A DNA stretch of 64,000 nucleotides from Acidobacteriota bacterium (lineage in GTDB: Bacteria; Acidobacteriota; Aminicenantia; Aminicenantales; Saccharicenantaceae): NCBI GenBank assembly GCA_022711665.1, contig JAKLEN010000003.1, positions 124,001-188,000 on the forward strand. The letters are read 5' to 3'. The translations under genes and the position numbers were made by a program. Shown here one piece after another: positions 41,695 through 50,080 of this stretch. The notes beneath the pieces are model-generated. The model did no database searches. It had not been told where the DNA came from and saw only the letters and a list, made by a program, of their open reading frames with translations. Each line of letters opens with the position of its first letter. Position 1 is the stretch's first letter.

Positions 41695-43083
41695 ATGTTC
41701 GATCGGGACGTGTATTGCTCGCGAAGGGCCCGGCTGAGGATGCTGCTGGGACAGGGCCTCGCCCTCTTCCTGGGGAACGACGAATGCCCGATGAACTATG
41801 CGGACAACGCCTACCGCTTCCGCCAGGACAGCTCGTTCCTCTACTATTTCGGCCTGGATACTCCCGGCCTCGCCGCGGTCATCGACCTCGACGAAGGCAC
41901 CGAGACGGTTTTCGGCGACGACCCGACGATAGAGGACTTCGTCTGGACCGGGCCTCTGCCGTCCCTGCGGGAGCGGGCCGCCGGGGCGGGGGTGGAGCGC
42001 ACGGCGGCGTCGTCCCGGCTTGGAGATGCGCTGGCCGCGGCCAGGTCCGCCGGGCGCAAGGTCCATTTCCTGCCTCCGTATCGTCCGGAGAACAAGCTGA
42101 AGCTGCTGGCCTGGCTCGGGGTCCCGCCCGAACGGGCCAAGGACGAGGCCTCGGTCCCGTTCATCCACGCCGTGGTCGAGCAGCGTTCGGTCAAAAGCCC
42201 CGAAGAGATCGCGGAGATTGAAAAGGCCGTCAACGTGTCCCTCGACATGCACCTCGCGGCCATGCGCCTGGCCAGGCCCGGCGTCGCCGAAGCGCGGATC
42301 GCCGCGGCCGTCCGCGAGGTCGCCCTGGCCGCCGGCGGGGATCTTTCATTCCCTACCATCGCCACGGTCCACGGCGAGGTCCTGCACCAGCACGCCCAGG
42401 TCGATACCCTTGGCAGCGGGAGGCTGTTCCTTCTCGACGCCGGGGCCGAGACGGCCCTCCATTATGCCGGCGACCTCTCGACCACGATGCCCGTCGATCC
42501 CGCGTTCACCGAACGCCAGAAGGACGTCTTCCGCGTCGTCCTGGCCGCCCACGAAACGGCCAAGGCGGCCCTGAAGCCCGGCGTCCCTCATCTGGACGTC
42601 CACCTGGCGGCCTGCCGCAGGATCGCCGAGGGGCTCAAGGACCTCGGCCTCATGAAGGGGGATCTCGACGAAGCCGTGCGCCAGGGGGCCCACGCCTTGT
42701 TCTTCCCCTGCGGCGAGGGCCACATGATGGGGCTCGACGTCCACGACATGGAGGACCTCGGCGAGGTCTTTGTCGGCTATGAGGGACGGCCCAAGAGCAC
42801 GCAGTTCGGCCTGAAATCGCTGCGCCTGGCCCGGCCCCTCCGGCCCGGGTTCGTGGTGACCGTCGAGCCGGGCGTATATTTCATCCCCCAGCTCATTGAC
42901 CAGTGGCGGGCCGAGAAGCGTTTCCCGGATTTCCTGGCCTACGACCGCATCGAAGCCTACAAGGATTTCGGCGGCATCCGCAACGAAGAGGACGTGGTCA
43001 TCACCGACGGCGGCCATCGCGTTCTGGGGCGCAGGAAGCCGCTGACCGTCGAAGAGATCGAGGCGGCGGTCGGCCGGGGCTGA
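41695..43083 (+). CDS. pepP: Xaa-Pro aminopeptidase (M24B)
   Basis: This 462-residue dimanganese peptidase removes N-terminal residues before proline. The N-terminal creatinase-like domain includes ADNAYRFRQDSSFLYYFGLD. The pita-bread catalytic domain shows all five ligands: LLDAGAE, YAGDLSTTMPVD, GEGHMMGLDVHD, VTVEPGVYF and IRNEEDVVIT. No signal peptide, so it is cytoplasmic. The start at 41695 has a GGAGGAGG tract upstream. Together with the M28 and M14 enzymes it points to heavy use of peptides. Confidence 0.95.
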   Translation: MFDRDVYCSRRARLRMLLGQGLALFLGNDECPMNYADNAYRFRQDSSFLYYFGLDTPGLAAVIDLDEGTETVFGDDPTIEDFVWTGPLPSLRERAAGAGVERTAASSRLGDALAAARSAGRKVHFLPPYRPENKLKLLAWLGVPPERAKDEASVPFIHAVVEQRSVKSPEEIAEIEKAVNVSLDMHLAAMRLARPGVAEARIAAAVREVALAAGGDLSFPTIATVHGEVLHQHAQVDTLGSGRLFLLDAGAETALHYAGDLSTTMPVDPAFTERQKDVFRVVLAAHETAKAALKPGVPHLDVHLAACRRIAEGLKDLGLMKGDLDEAVRQGAHALFFPCGEGHMMGLDVHDMEDLGEVFVGYEGRPKSTQFGLKSLRLARPLRPGFVVTVEPGVYFIPQLIDQWRAEKRFPDFLAYDRIEAYKDFGGIRNEEDVVITDGGHRVLGRRKPLTVEEIEAAVGRG

Positions 43084-43124
43084 GCCGCGTTCCGCCCGGC
43101 GGCCGGCCCGGCCCTCGTTGCCCG

Positions 43125-45182
43125 TCAGTCGGGAACGATCCGGACTGTGACCGGGGACTTAGCCTCGATCGGCAGGAAGACGATCAACTGATCGCCTTCG
43201 AGCCGCCGGTCCAGCCCGACGCGGGCCTCCGGGCATTCCCGCCCGTCCACCAGGATCCGGGGCCTCTCTCCATTCCAGCCCTGAACGCGAAAGACGGGAT
43301 GGACCGCCGGCGCCGAGGCCCCGGCCATCAGGCGGAGCTCGAAGGCCTGGGGCCGGCCCGTCGCGTTGACGAGTTGATAGCAGCGCTGGCCGCGGTCATA
43401 GCCTTCGGACCGGACGTCGGGATCCTTGAGGACGAGCTCGGCCGGGTAGGCCCAGGACCGGCCGAAGGCGACCACCTCGGGGACGGTCCAGTCCGTCATG
43501 CCGTAGAGGCCGGCCCAGTACTCCCGGCCGTCCTTTTCGTGAATGACGGGGTCGGAGATCGGGAAGCTCGAACAATGCGACGGCCGGTCCGACGTCATGG
43601 TCGTCCGCCCGTCGCAGCGGGCCTGGCCCACCGGGAAGTGGTTGCAGCCGCTCGCCCGGCCGTATGACGCCAGGTTCTCGAAGCGGAGGAACATTCTGTT
43701 TCCCGGCTCGAAGCAGATGAACGGCTTGTTCAGGGACTTGAACTGGTACTGTTGAACCGTGTACGGTTGGGAGACGTCCCAGCTGAACGGGCCGTACGGC
43801 GGAACGTCGGGATCGTCGACGTACGACAGCTTGGCCGTCTTTCCGGCATAGTCGGCGACGACCGCGAAGTCCTTTTCCAGCAGATCGGATACGATCTGGC
43901 CGGGGTGGAGCAGGGCCAGGGTTTCCTGGAACTGCCTGAGATCGCCGAGCGTCCCCGTCTTCCAGGAGACTTTGCGGACGGCGCCGCGGTCCGGATAGAT
44001 GGTGTAGTATTCGTCGATCCAGCACTCCCAGCCGGTCTTGGGATCGGCGTTCCAGGTGTGGTCGTAGGCGCTGACCGGGGCGTAGCGCCAGTGGATGACG
44101 ACGCGGGCCTCGGTGTTCTCGATGATCCGGACGTGGGAGAAGCGGCAGTGCCGGTCCTGCATGTGCTCGTAGCAGCCCTCGGGGTCGCGGGCCGCGGCGC
44201 TCTCCCAGGCCTCCACGCTCTGATCGGACATCCAGCTCTCGTTCTCGGAGACCCAGGAGGCTCCGTAGCGGATGCCTCGCCAGAAGACCAGCCTGACCGC
44301 GGACCCGGGGAAGCAGACGACGATATCAGGGTCCTGGTCGACGGGCCAGAGACGGTCCCAGGCGGGGTAGTATTTCAGCTTGGTGTAGTATGCGCCGAAG
44401 CGGCCGGGATTCCTCTCGATCGTGGGCAGGCGCCGGGGGGCGATATCCGGCTTCAGGCCGTTGCCCAGCGCGGCCCGTTCTTTGATGGCGGCGGCCGTCA
44501 GGGCGCGGTCGTAGACGCGGACCTCGTCCAGGATGCCGTCCAGGCCGAAATTGGCCGCCACCGTGCCCCGGACCCGGTGGATGTCGGAGGGCTTGGCCGG
44601 CCGGGCGACCATCCCCAGGATGTAGCCGGCCCGGGATTGGGTAATGGCCCCGGAGATCTTGTTCGACGCGGCCAGCGTCCCGTTGATATAAAGGGACATC
44701 TCGGACCTGGCCCGGTAGACGCCGACGACATGCATCCAGGTCCGCAGCGGGATCGAGCCCCTCTCGCTGGTGCAGGCCAGCCACTGGCCGCCGACGGCGC
44801 ACTCCAGCGAGGCCTGTCCGAGAGGACCGATCATCAGCCGGTAGCCTTTCACCTCGTCCGATTCGGAGGTCAGGATCGGGCACCAGTTCCAGGGATATTC
44901 GCCGAGGGCGACCCAGGCCTCGACCGTGATCTCATCCCCCGTGACGACCCGATCCGAACCCGGCGCCCTCAGACAGGTCGTGAACCCGTCCAAGCGAAGG
45001 CCCAAGCCCCGGACGCCCGGCGCCTTCTCGACGTTGCCTTCCAGGGTGTCCGCGGCCTTGCGGACGGACTCCGTCGTCCTGGCGCCGTCCAGGGTCTCGA
45101 AGCTCCAAGAGACCCTGGGCTCCTGGGCCGCGGCCCTGGCGGCGCAGACAGCCAGTATGATCACCGCGAGTTTCTTGCTCAT
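43125..45182 (-). CDS. Secreted LamG-domain protein of unknown catalytic function
   Basis: This 685-residue protein has a signal peptide (KKLAVIILAVCAARAAAQ). An N-terminal LamG/concanavalin-like domain spans about 25-225 (DEITVEAWVALGEYPWNW, GSIPLRTWMHVVGVY, DGILDEVRVYDRALTAAAI). A second part of about 450 residues is rich in Trp, Tyr and Cys and has no family I recognise (VVCFPGSAVRLVFWRGIRYGASW, EYWAGLYGMTDWTVPEVV). LamG domains often bind glycans or attach to carbohydrate-active enzymes. It follows tauE by 23 bases in one operon beside the sulfatase, so a role in polysaccharide handling is likely. The frame is open much further upstream, but that part overlaps tauE. Confidence 0.75.
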   Translation of the reverse strand: MSKKLAVIILAVCAARAAAQEPRVSWSFETLDGARTTESVRKAADTLEGNVEKAPGVRGLGLRLDGFTTCLRAPGSDRVVTGDEITVEAWVALGEYPWNWCPILTSESDEVKGYRLMIGPLGQASLECAVGGQWLACTSERGSIPLRTWMHVVGVYRARSEMSLYINGTLAASNKISGAITQSRAGYILGMVARPAKPSDIHRVRGTVAANFGLDGILDEVRVYDRALTAAAIKERAALGNGLKPDIAPRRLPTIERNPGRFGAYYTKLKYYPAWDRLWPVDQDPDIVVCFPGSAVRLVFWRGIRYGASWVSENESWMSDQSVEAWESAAARDPEGCYEHMQDRHCRFSHVRIIENTEARVVIHWRYAPVSAYDHTWNADPKTGWECWIDEYYTIYPDRGAVRKVSWKTGTLGDLRQFQETLALLHPGQIVSDLLEKDFAVVADYAGKTAKLSYVDDPDVPPYGPFSWDVSQPYTVQQYQFKSLNKPFICFEPGNRMFLRFENLASYGRASGCNHFPVGQARCDGRTTMTSDRPSHCSSFPISDPVIHEKDGREYWAGLYGMTDWTVPEVVAFGRSWAYPAELVLKDPDVRSEGYDRGQRCYQLVNATGRPQAFELRLMAGASAPAVHPVFRVQGWNGERPRILVDGRECPEARVGLDRRLEGDQLIVFLPIEAKSPVTVRIVPD

Positions 45183-45205
45183 GCGCGTAGTCCTTGGTCC
45201 ATAGA

Positions 45206-46093
45206 TCATGTTCTCTCCGGGTCGGGGGCCTTCCCGGACCGGCGGGCCGACAGGAACATCACGGTCGAAGTGTAAAGCACGACGCCCAGCACGACCCATT
45301 TCATGGCGTCGAGGGGCAGGGACCTCACGACAAAGGCGGCCAGAAAAACTCCGAGGACGCCGAACAGCGTCAGTCCCAGGGCGGCCTTCGCGTCGTAGGC
45401 CTTCTCCTTGACGAAGCGGGCGCTCCCGGCGGCCATCAGCATGGCCGTGGCCGTCATCATGATGGGGAAAGCGGTCTTCGGGTGCATGCCGAGGGCAAAA
45501 ACCGTGGCCATGCAGGGCGCGTAGAAGCCGACGCCGATCGTCTGGAGGGCGCCGCAGACGAAGCTGACAGCCGCGGCCGCGGCGAGCTTCCAGCCCGCCA
45601 GGCCGATGGCCTCGCCGCCGACGGGCAGCCAGCCGAGGCGGTCGGCGAGCATGATGAAGGCGACGGCCAGCAGGCCGAAGCCCATGCTCCGCTGGATCTT
45701 CCGACGGCTCATCCCGGATACGAAGCCGGCGCCGAGGACCGCCCCGGCCGGCGCGGCGACGGCCATCGCGCCCAGGGTCAGGGGGTCGACCGGGACGACG
45801 GACATGAAGATGAAGGCCTGGGCCGCCGTCGGTATCGTGTTGCCGACGTTCATCGTGCCCGGGATGACCCGGTCGTCCACCAGCTTGAAGAACTTGAAGA
45901 CGGCCGTCTGCTGGGCGAAGCTCCCGACACCCAGGGTGTCCAGCATGTTGGTCACGAATCCCGTCCCGGCGAGCCAGGCCCACGAGGTCGAGGAGAAGGC
46001 TTTCCTGTTCCTGCAGGCGTCGGTCAGGAAGTAGAGCCCGAAAGGCAAGGTCAGGGCGCCGAGCACGATCCTCAGAATGCCGGTGATTTCCAT
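45206..46093 (-). CDS. TauE/SafE-family sulfite/anion exporter
   Basis: This 295-residue membrane protein has about eight helices in two halves, with the family pattern GTGFVTNMLDTLGVGSFA and VPGTMNVGNTIP-like loops in the first half (VIPGTMNVGNTIPTAAQ) and FVCGALQTIGVGFYAPCM in the second. TauE/SafE proteins export sulfite, sulfonates or other anions. It is divergent from a sulfatase gene 131 bases away, so export of released sulfate or sulfite is a reasonable guess. Its promoter region (reverse strand, -10 TAGAAT about 46128-46133) contains the shared element TTTCTTAATGT. Confidence 0.85.
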   Translation of the reverse strand: MEITGILRIVLGALTLPFGLYFLTDACRNRKAFSSTSWAWLAGTGFVTNMLDTLGVGSFAQQTAVFKFFKLVDDRVIPGTMNVGNTIPTAAQAFIFMSVVPVDPLTLGAMAVAAPAGAVLGAGFVSGMSRRKIQRSMGFGLLAVAFIMLADRLGWLPVGGEAIGLAGWKLAAAAAVSFVCGALQTIGVGFYAPCMATVFALGMHPKTAFPIMMTATAMLMAAGSARFVKEKAYDAKAALGLTLFGVLGVFLAAFVVRSLPLDAMKWVVLGVVLYTSTVMFLSARRSGKAPDPERT

Positions 46094-46109
46094 CGCTGCT
46101 CACAGTGGA

Positions 46110-46138
46110 TTGACATCATTTCCGTCCTATTCTAATTT
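46110..46138 (+). promoter_or_regulatory. Sigma70-like promoter of the sulfatase gene
   Basis: TTGACA (46110-46115) and TAATTT (46133-46138) have a 17-base spacer. It overlaps a divergent promoter for tauE; the element ACATTAAGAAA (46143-46153) lies around the expected start site. Confidence 0.65.
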
Positions 46139-46223
46139 ATTAACATTAAGAAAGAAATAGGATGTCTCTTTCTCAGGTCTTGAGTTCCCTCGCTGAACCT
46201 GGAATTCGGGAAAGGTCGTTGAA

Positions 46224-47789
46224 ATGAGCATCAACCGGAGGCAGTTCATTCGGGCCGCGGGGCTGGGAGCAGCCGCGGCCTGGTGCGGCGGCCTTCCATC
46301 GTGCCGCGGCTCCCGCCGGCCGAACATCGTCGTCATCATGGCGGACGACATGGGCTTTGGCGATGCGGGCTGCTACAATCCCGCTTCTCTCATCCCCACT
46401 CCCCATATCGACCGGCTGGCCTCGGAGGGCGCCCGCTTCACCGACGCCCATTCTCCGTCCTCCGTCTGTACCCCGACCCGCTACGGCCTCCTGACCGGCC
46501 GCTATGCCTGGCGGACGTGGCTCCGGCGGGGGGTGATCGGCGGCTATACGCCGCCGCTCATCGAGCCGGCCCGGCCGACGATCGCCTCGGTCCTCGGGTC
46601 GCACGGCTATCGGACGGGCTTTTTCGGCAAATGGCATCTCGGCCTCGGCTGGACCCGCGCCAACGGATTCGTGCCGGGGTGGAAAGACGCCGAGCGGATG
46701 TTCCGCGGCTCCTGGCAGGACCCGGCGCCTTCGACCGGGCTCAACGTCGATTTCACCAAGCCGGTGCACGGCGGCCCGGCGGCGCTCGGTTTCGACGAGG
46801 CCTTCTTCACCGCGGCCTGTTCGACCATCGACGGGCCTTTCACTTTCATCGAGAACGACCGGGTGACAGTGATCCCCGACCGTCAGGTCTCCGAGTTCTA
46901 TGACATGACCGGCGGAGAAGAGGGAAGTCCGCGGCCCGGCTGGATCGCCCCCGGCTTCCGGCTGGAAGACGTGGATCTCCACTTCACCGAGCGGGCCGTC
47001 CGGTTCCTGGAGAGGAGCCTCGCGGCCGCTCCCCGCCGTCCCGTCTTCGTCGAGCTGGCGCTCTCGTCCCCGCACACTCCCTGGCTCGTCCCAGACCTGG
47101 TCCGGGGACGGAGCGGCGACGGCCCCCGGGGCGACCTGGTCGCGCTGGCCGACCTCTGCGTCGGCCGGATCATGGAGACCTTGGACCGGTCGGGAGCGGC
47201 CGGGGACACTCTCCTTGTTTTCATGAGCGACAACGGACCTCACCCCGGGACCAACGGCCATGCGTCGGCGGGAGCGCTGCGGGGACTCAAGTCGCACATA
47301 TGGGAAGGCGGGCACCGGGTGCCCTTCATCGCCCGCTGGCCGGGACGGACCGGAGCGGGGGCGGTGATCGAGGAGCCCATCTGCCTGACCGACCTGATGG
47401 CCACGTTCGCCGCCGTCGCGGGCGCGGAACTGCCGCCCGAAGCGGGCCCGGACAGCGTCGATATCTCGCCGGCGCTCGTCCGCCGCGGCGGCCCGGACCG
47501 GCCGCCCCTGCGAGAGGCGATCATCTCCCATTCCGAAGACGGCACCTTCGCCGTCCGGCGCGGCCCCTGGAAGCTGATTCTAGACAACAAGACATCAGGG
47601 GGCTGGATGGTCCCCGAGGGGACGCCGCCGGCGCCGGGAACTCCCGGCCAGCTCTACGATCTCGCCGGCGATCCCGGGGAGACGCGAGACATGTGGGCCG
47701 AGCGTCCAGAAATCGTCGCCGAGCTGGCGTCTCTGCTCGAAAGATGCCGCCGGGACGGCCGGAGCGTCCCGCCGCGGGTTCGTCGATAA
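46224..47789 (+). CDS. Tat-exported type I sulfatase
   Basis: This 521-residue enzyme hydrolyses sulfate esters. The N-terminus is a twin-arginine signal (SINRRQFIRAAGLGAAAAW) with a possible lipobox (GLPSC). The alkaline-phosphatase-superfamily metal site NIVVIMADDMGFGDAG is followed by the sulfatase signature SSVCTPTRYGLLTGR, in which Cys82 would be matured to formylglycine. GYRTGFFGKWHLG and LLVFMSDNGPHPG complete the active site. The CTPTR variant still fits C-x-P-x-R. A formylglycine-generating enzyme is not in the window. Its place among fucose-type genes suggests a sulfated glycan substrate, but chemistry cannot be read from sequence. Confidence 0.93.
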   Translation: MSINRRQFIRAAGLGAAAAWCGGLPSCRGSRRPNIVVIMADDMGFGDAGCYNPASLIPTPHIDRLASEGARFTDAHSPSSVCTPTRYGLLTGRYAWRTWLRRGVIGGYTPPLIEPARPTIASVLGSHGYRTGFFGKWHLGLGWTRANGFVPGWKDAERMFRGSWQDPAPSTGLNVDFTKPVHGGPAALGFDEAFFTAACSTIDGPFTFIENDRVTVIPDRQVSEFYDMTGGEEGSPRPGWIAPGFRLEDVDLHFTERAVRFLERSLAAAPRRPVFVELALSSPHTPWLVPDLVRGRSGDGPRGDLVALADLCVGRIMETLDRSGAAGDTLLVFMSDNGPHPGTNGHASAGALRGLKSHIWEGGHRVPFIARWPGRTGAGAVIEEPICLTDLMATFAAVAGAELPPEAGPDSVDISPALVRRGGPDRPPLREAIISHSEDGTFAVRRGPWKLILDNKTSGGWMVPEGTPPAPGTPGQLYDLAGDPGETRDMWAERPEIVAELASLLERCRRDGRSVPPRVRR

Positions 47790-47826
47790 GGGCGCCGTCC
47801 GCGGTCTTGGCCCGTCGCCGCGCCCG

Positions 47827-48243
47827 TCACTTCTCCGTTTTCCAGCCTTCGCCGGAGCCGGAAACCAGGAGGACGTTGCCCCAGGACGTGAAATCGCCCG
47901 TGCGGACGATCGTTTTGACCGAATGGCTGCGCGATTTCAGCTCGGCGTGAGGGATCACTTCGAGATCGACGCCCTCGCCGAAGGCCGCCGCGGCTTTGCG
48001 GACATGGGAAGGATTGTGCTCCTGGGTCTCGCGGGCGACGACGATCTTCTCCACCGAATGAACGGCCGCGATCTCGGTCAACACCTCCAGAACGGAAGGC
48101 TTTCCGGGGGCCAGGGCGATGTCGATCAGTTCCACGTCGTCCGGGCAGGGGAAGCCGGCGTCGACCACCATGAACCAGTCCGTGTGTCCCTGACGGTTCA
48201 GGGCCGAGTCGATCTCCCGGTTGATGAGGCCGGATTTCTTCAT
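47827..48243 (-). CDS. RbsD/FucU-family sugar mutarotase
   Basis: This 138-residue protein interconverts sugar anomers (ribose pyranase or fucose mutarotase). The family N-terminus is present: MKKSGLINREIDSALNRQGH with catalytic His20, then VVDAGFPCP, and HNPSHV-type central His residues. The sequence looks closer to RbsD, but no ribose transport genes are near, and the neighbourhood (sulfatase, GH95) fits fucose. GAGG lies upstream of the ATG. It is convergent with the sulfatase gene. Confidence 0.88.
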   Translation of the reverse strand: MKKSGLINREIDSALNRQGHTDWFMVVDAGFPCPDDVELIDIALAPGKPSVLEVLTEIAAVHSVEKIVVARETQEHNPSHVRKAAAAFGEGVDLEVIPHAELKSRSHSVKTIVRTGDFTSWGNVLLVSGSGEGWKTEK

Positions 48244-48359
48244 GACGATGTTCCTCGCTTAATTGGATTCCGCGGCCGCCTCTCCGGCGTCCGGGTGACG
48301 AGCGGCGGGCCGGCCCTTCGCGGACCGGCCTGGCCCGCCGGCTGTCACGGTTGGCTTTT

Positions 48360-48480
48360 TATCTCGTATCACGCTAATAAATAAGGAAAAGAATGAAGTT
48401 AAGTATGTGTATGCCAACTATATCTTCTAAATATAAGAGAATATATGTATCACAATTTATTAATAAATGTAATAAAGCGC
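48360..48480. other. AT-rich intergenic island
   Basis: About 120 bases of strongly AT-rich DNA in a GC-rich genome, between rbsD/fucU and sdaA. It holds the perfect palindrome ATTTATTAATAAAT (48455-48468) and several TATA-like runs. It could carry the promoter of the reverse-strand mutarotase gene and a regulator site. No gene is seen in 48244-48520. Confidence 0.6.
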
Positions 48481-48502
48481 CGGAAATATCGTCTTTCCGG
48501 CG
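48470..48502 (-). terminator. Terminator of the sdaA operon
   Basis: The 9-bp perfect stem CGCCGGAAA/TTTCCGGCG (48478-48486, 48494-48502) is followed on the reverse strand by CTTTATTACATTTATT. It lies 18 bases past the sdaA stop. Confidence 0.75.
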
Positions 48503-48520
48503 GCCGGATGATGGTCAGCG

Positions 48521-50071
48521 TCAATTCCGCCGGCGGAGGGAACGACCGGAAGACGTGGCCGCGATCCCGCCCAAGGCCGTGCAGCGCAGCTCGGCGGGGA
48601 GCATCCTTCCCGAGGCGTAGGACGCGTCGATCGTCTCGTCGAGAGGGATCGGATTGCCGTACCCGCCGAGGACGAGGTCGGCGCAGACGAATGCCGACGC
48701 GGCGGCCGCGGCGTTGCGGGTGTGGCAAGGGATCTCGCAGATGCCCTGGACCAGGTCGCAGACGGACCCCATCGTGTTTTGCAGGGCCACGGCCGCGGCA
48801 TCGGCTGCCTGGGCGGCGCTTCCGCCGGCGGCTTCAACGACCGCCGCGGCGGCCATTGCCCCGGCGACCCCGATCTCGACCTGGCAGCCGGCGACTTCCG
48901 CGGCGAACGTCGCCCGCCTGGCGACGAGGACCCCGACCGCCGACGCGGCCAGGAGGGCCAGGGCCGTTTTTTCGCCGTCGAGCGCCTTCTCTTCGACCAG
49001 GGTGACGGCCACTCCGGGCAGAACGCCGGCCGAGCCTCCCGTAGGGGCGGCGCAGACGATGCCCATGCTGTTGGAGACATGGAGGGCGGCCATGGCCCTG
49101 GCCGCCGCCCGCGCGTGCGGGCCGCCCGCGGCGAGCTTTTTCCCGGCCTCCGCGCGAAGGACCTTCCCGGCCGAGGGCGCAAGCAACTGCATGCGCAGGC
49201 CTCGGCCGTCCAGGCCGCGAGCGACGGAATCCTTCATGATCCCGTATCGCCGTTCGATCTCCGCCAGGACGTCCGTTGGCGAAAGGCCGAGGAGCCGGCT
49301 CTCGTATTCCAGGGCCGTCCGGCCGAGCGACCAACCGCGCCGCCGGGCCAGCGATACCATCTGTTTTCCGGTCAGGAACAGCGGCGCGCCCTTTTGGATG
49401 AAGAAGAGGGGAGCGACCGTCCGGACCCTCAGAACGCCGTCCAGCGCGGCCAGCCGGGACGCGACCTCCGCCGCGAGGGGCTCCCGGCGCCTGAAGGTCA
49501 GCAGAACCGTCCCGTCCCGCCTGGCCCTCTCCGGCGTCCCGGAAGGCGGAGCGTCTTCCAGGAGGAGCCGCTCGACGCTCCTGGCCCGGTTCGCCGTCGT
49601 CCAGGCCAGGACCGCATGGCTTTTCCCGTCGAGATCGACAGGCCAGCCGTCGACCTCGGTGACGGCGATCATGCCGCCGCCGACCGATCGGGCCGTGACA
49701 CGGAGCCTTTCCCGCCCCTTAGAAACGAGGTCGATGACCACCGTGTTCGGGTGATCCGCTCCGGCGATCGGCGCGACATGGAACCTGGGCCGGAAGCCCG
49801 AGCGGGGCGCGGCCGCCAGGGCGCGGGAGAAGCGGGGATCGGTGATCGGCCAGCCGAGCAGCCCGGCGACGAGGGCCAGGTCGACGCCCTGCTGCCGGTA
49901 GGTCCGGGCATAGGAACCGTCCGGGTCGAAGGTGAACTCCGCCCGGGCCGGCTCGTCGCCGAGCAGCGAGCGGACAAGCCGGCCGATATGATAGGAGCCG
50001 GCCGTGTGAGAGCTCGATGGGCCGCGCATGACCGGTCCGAGCACATCGTTCAGGACGCTGATGAATTCCAT
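48521..50071 (-). CDS. sdaA: L-serine dehydratase, iron-sulfur dependent, single chain
   Basis: This 516-residue enzyme deaminates L-serine to pyruvate. The N-terminal beta domain starts with VLGPVMRGPSSSHTAGSYHIGRL (shortened: GPSSSHTAGS is the hallmark). The C-terminal alpha domain has SNSMGIVCAAPTGGSAGVLPG, the [4Fe-4S] cysteines in VCAAPTG, MGSVCDLVQG and CEIPCHTRNA, and GNPIPLDETIDA. Alpha and beta domains are in one chain. It follows the ornithine-cyclodeaminase-like gene by 9 bases. Confidence 0.94.
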   Translation of the reverse strand: MEFISVLNDVLGPVMRGPSSSHTAGSYHIGRLVRSLLGDEPARAEFTFDPDGSYARTYRQQGVDLALVAGLLGWPITDPRFSRALAAAPRSGFRPRFHVAPIAGADHPNTVVIDLVSKGRERLRVTARSVGGGMIAVTEVDGWPVDLDGKSHAVLAWTTANRARSVERLLLEDAPPSGTPERARRDGTVLLTFRRREPLAAEVASRLAALDGVLRVRTVAPLFFIQKGAPLFLTGKQMVSLARRRGWSLGRTALEYESRLLGLSPTDVLAEIERRYGIMKDSVARGLDGRGLRMQLLAPSAGKVLRAEAGKKLAAGGPHARAAARAMAALHVSNSMGIVCAAPTGGSAGVLPGVAVTLVEEKALDGEKTALALLAASAVGVLVARRATFAAEVAGCQVEIGVAGAMAAAAVVEAAGGSAAQAADAAAVALQNTMGSVCDLVQGICEIPCHTRNAAAAASAFVCADLVLGGYGNPIPLDETIDASYASGRMLPAELRCTALGGIAATSSGRSLRRRN

Positions 50072-50080
50072 TTTCAGCCC

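Noticed and set aside
45183..46103. N-terminal extension of the LamG protein
   Set aside because: It overlaps tauE in another frame and has no recognisable content; the ATG at 45182 begins a proper signal peptide.
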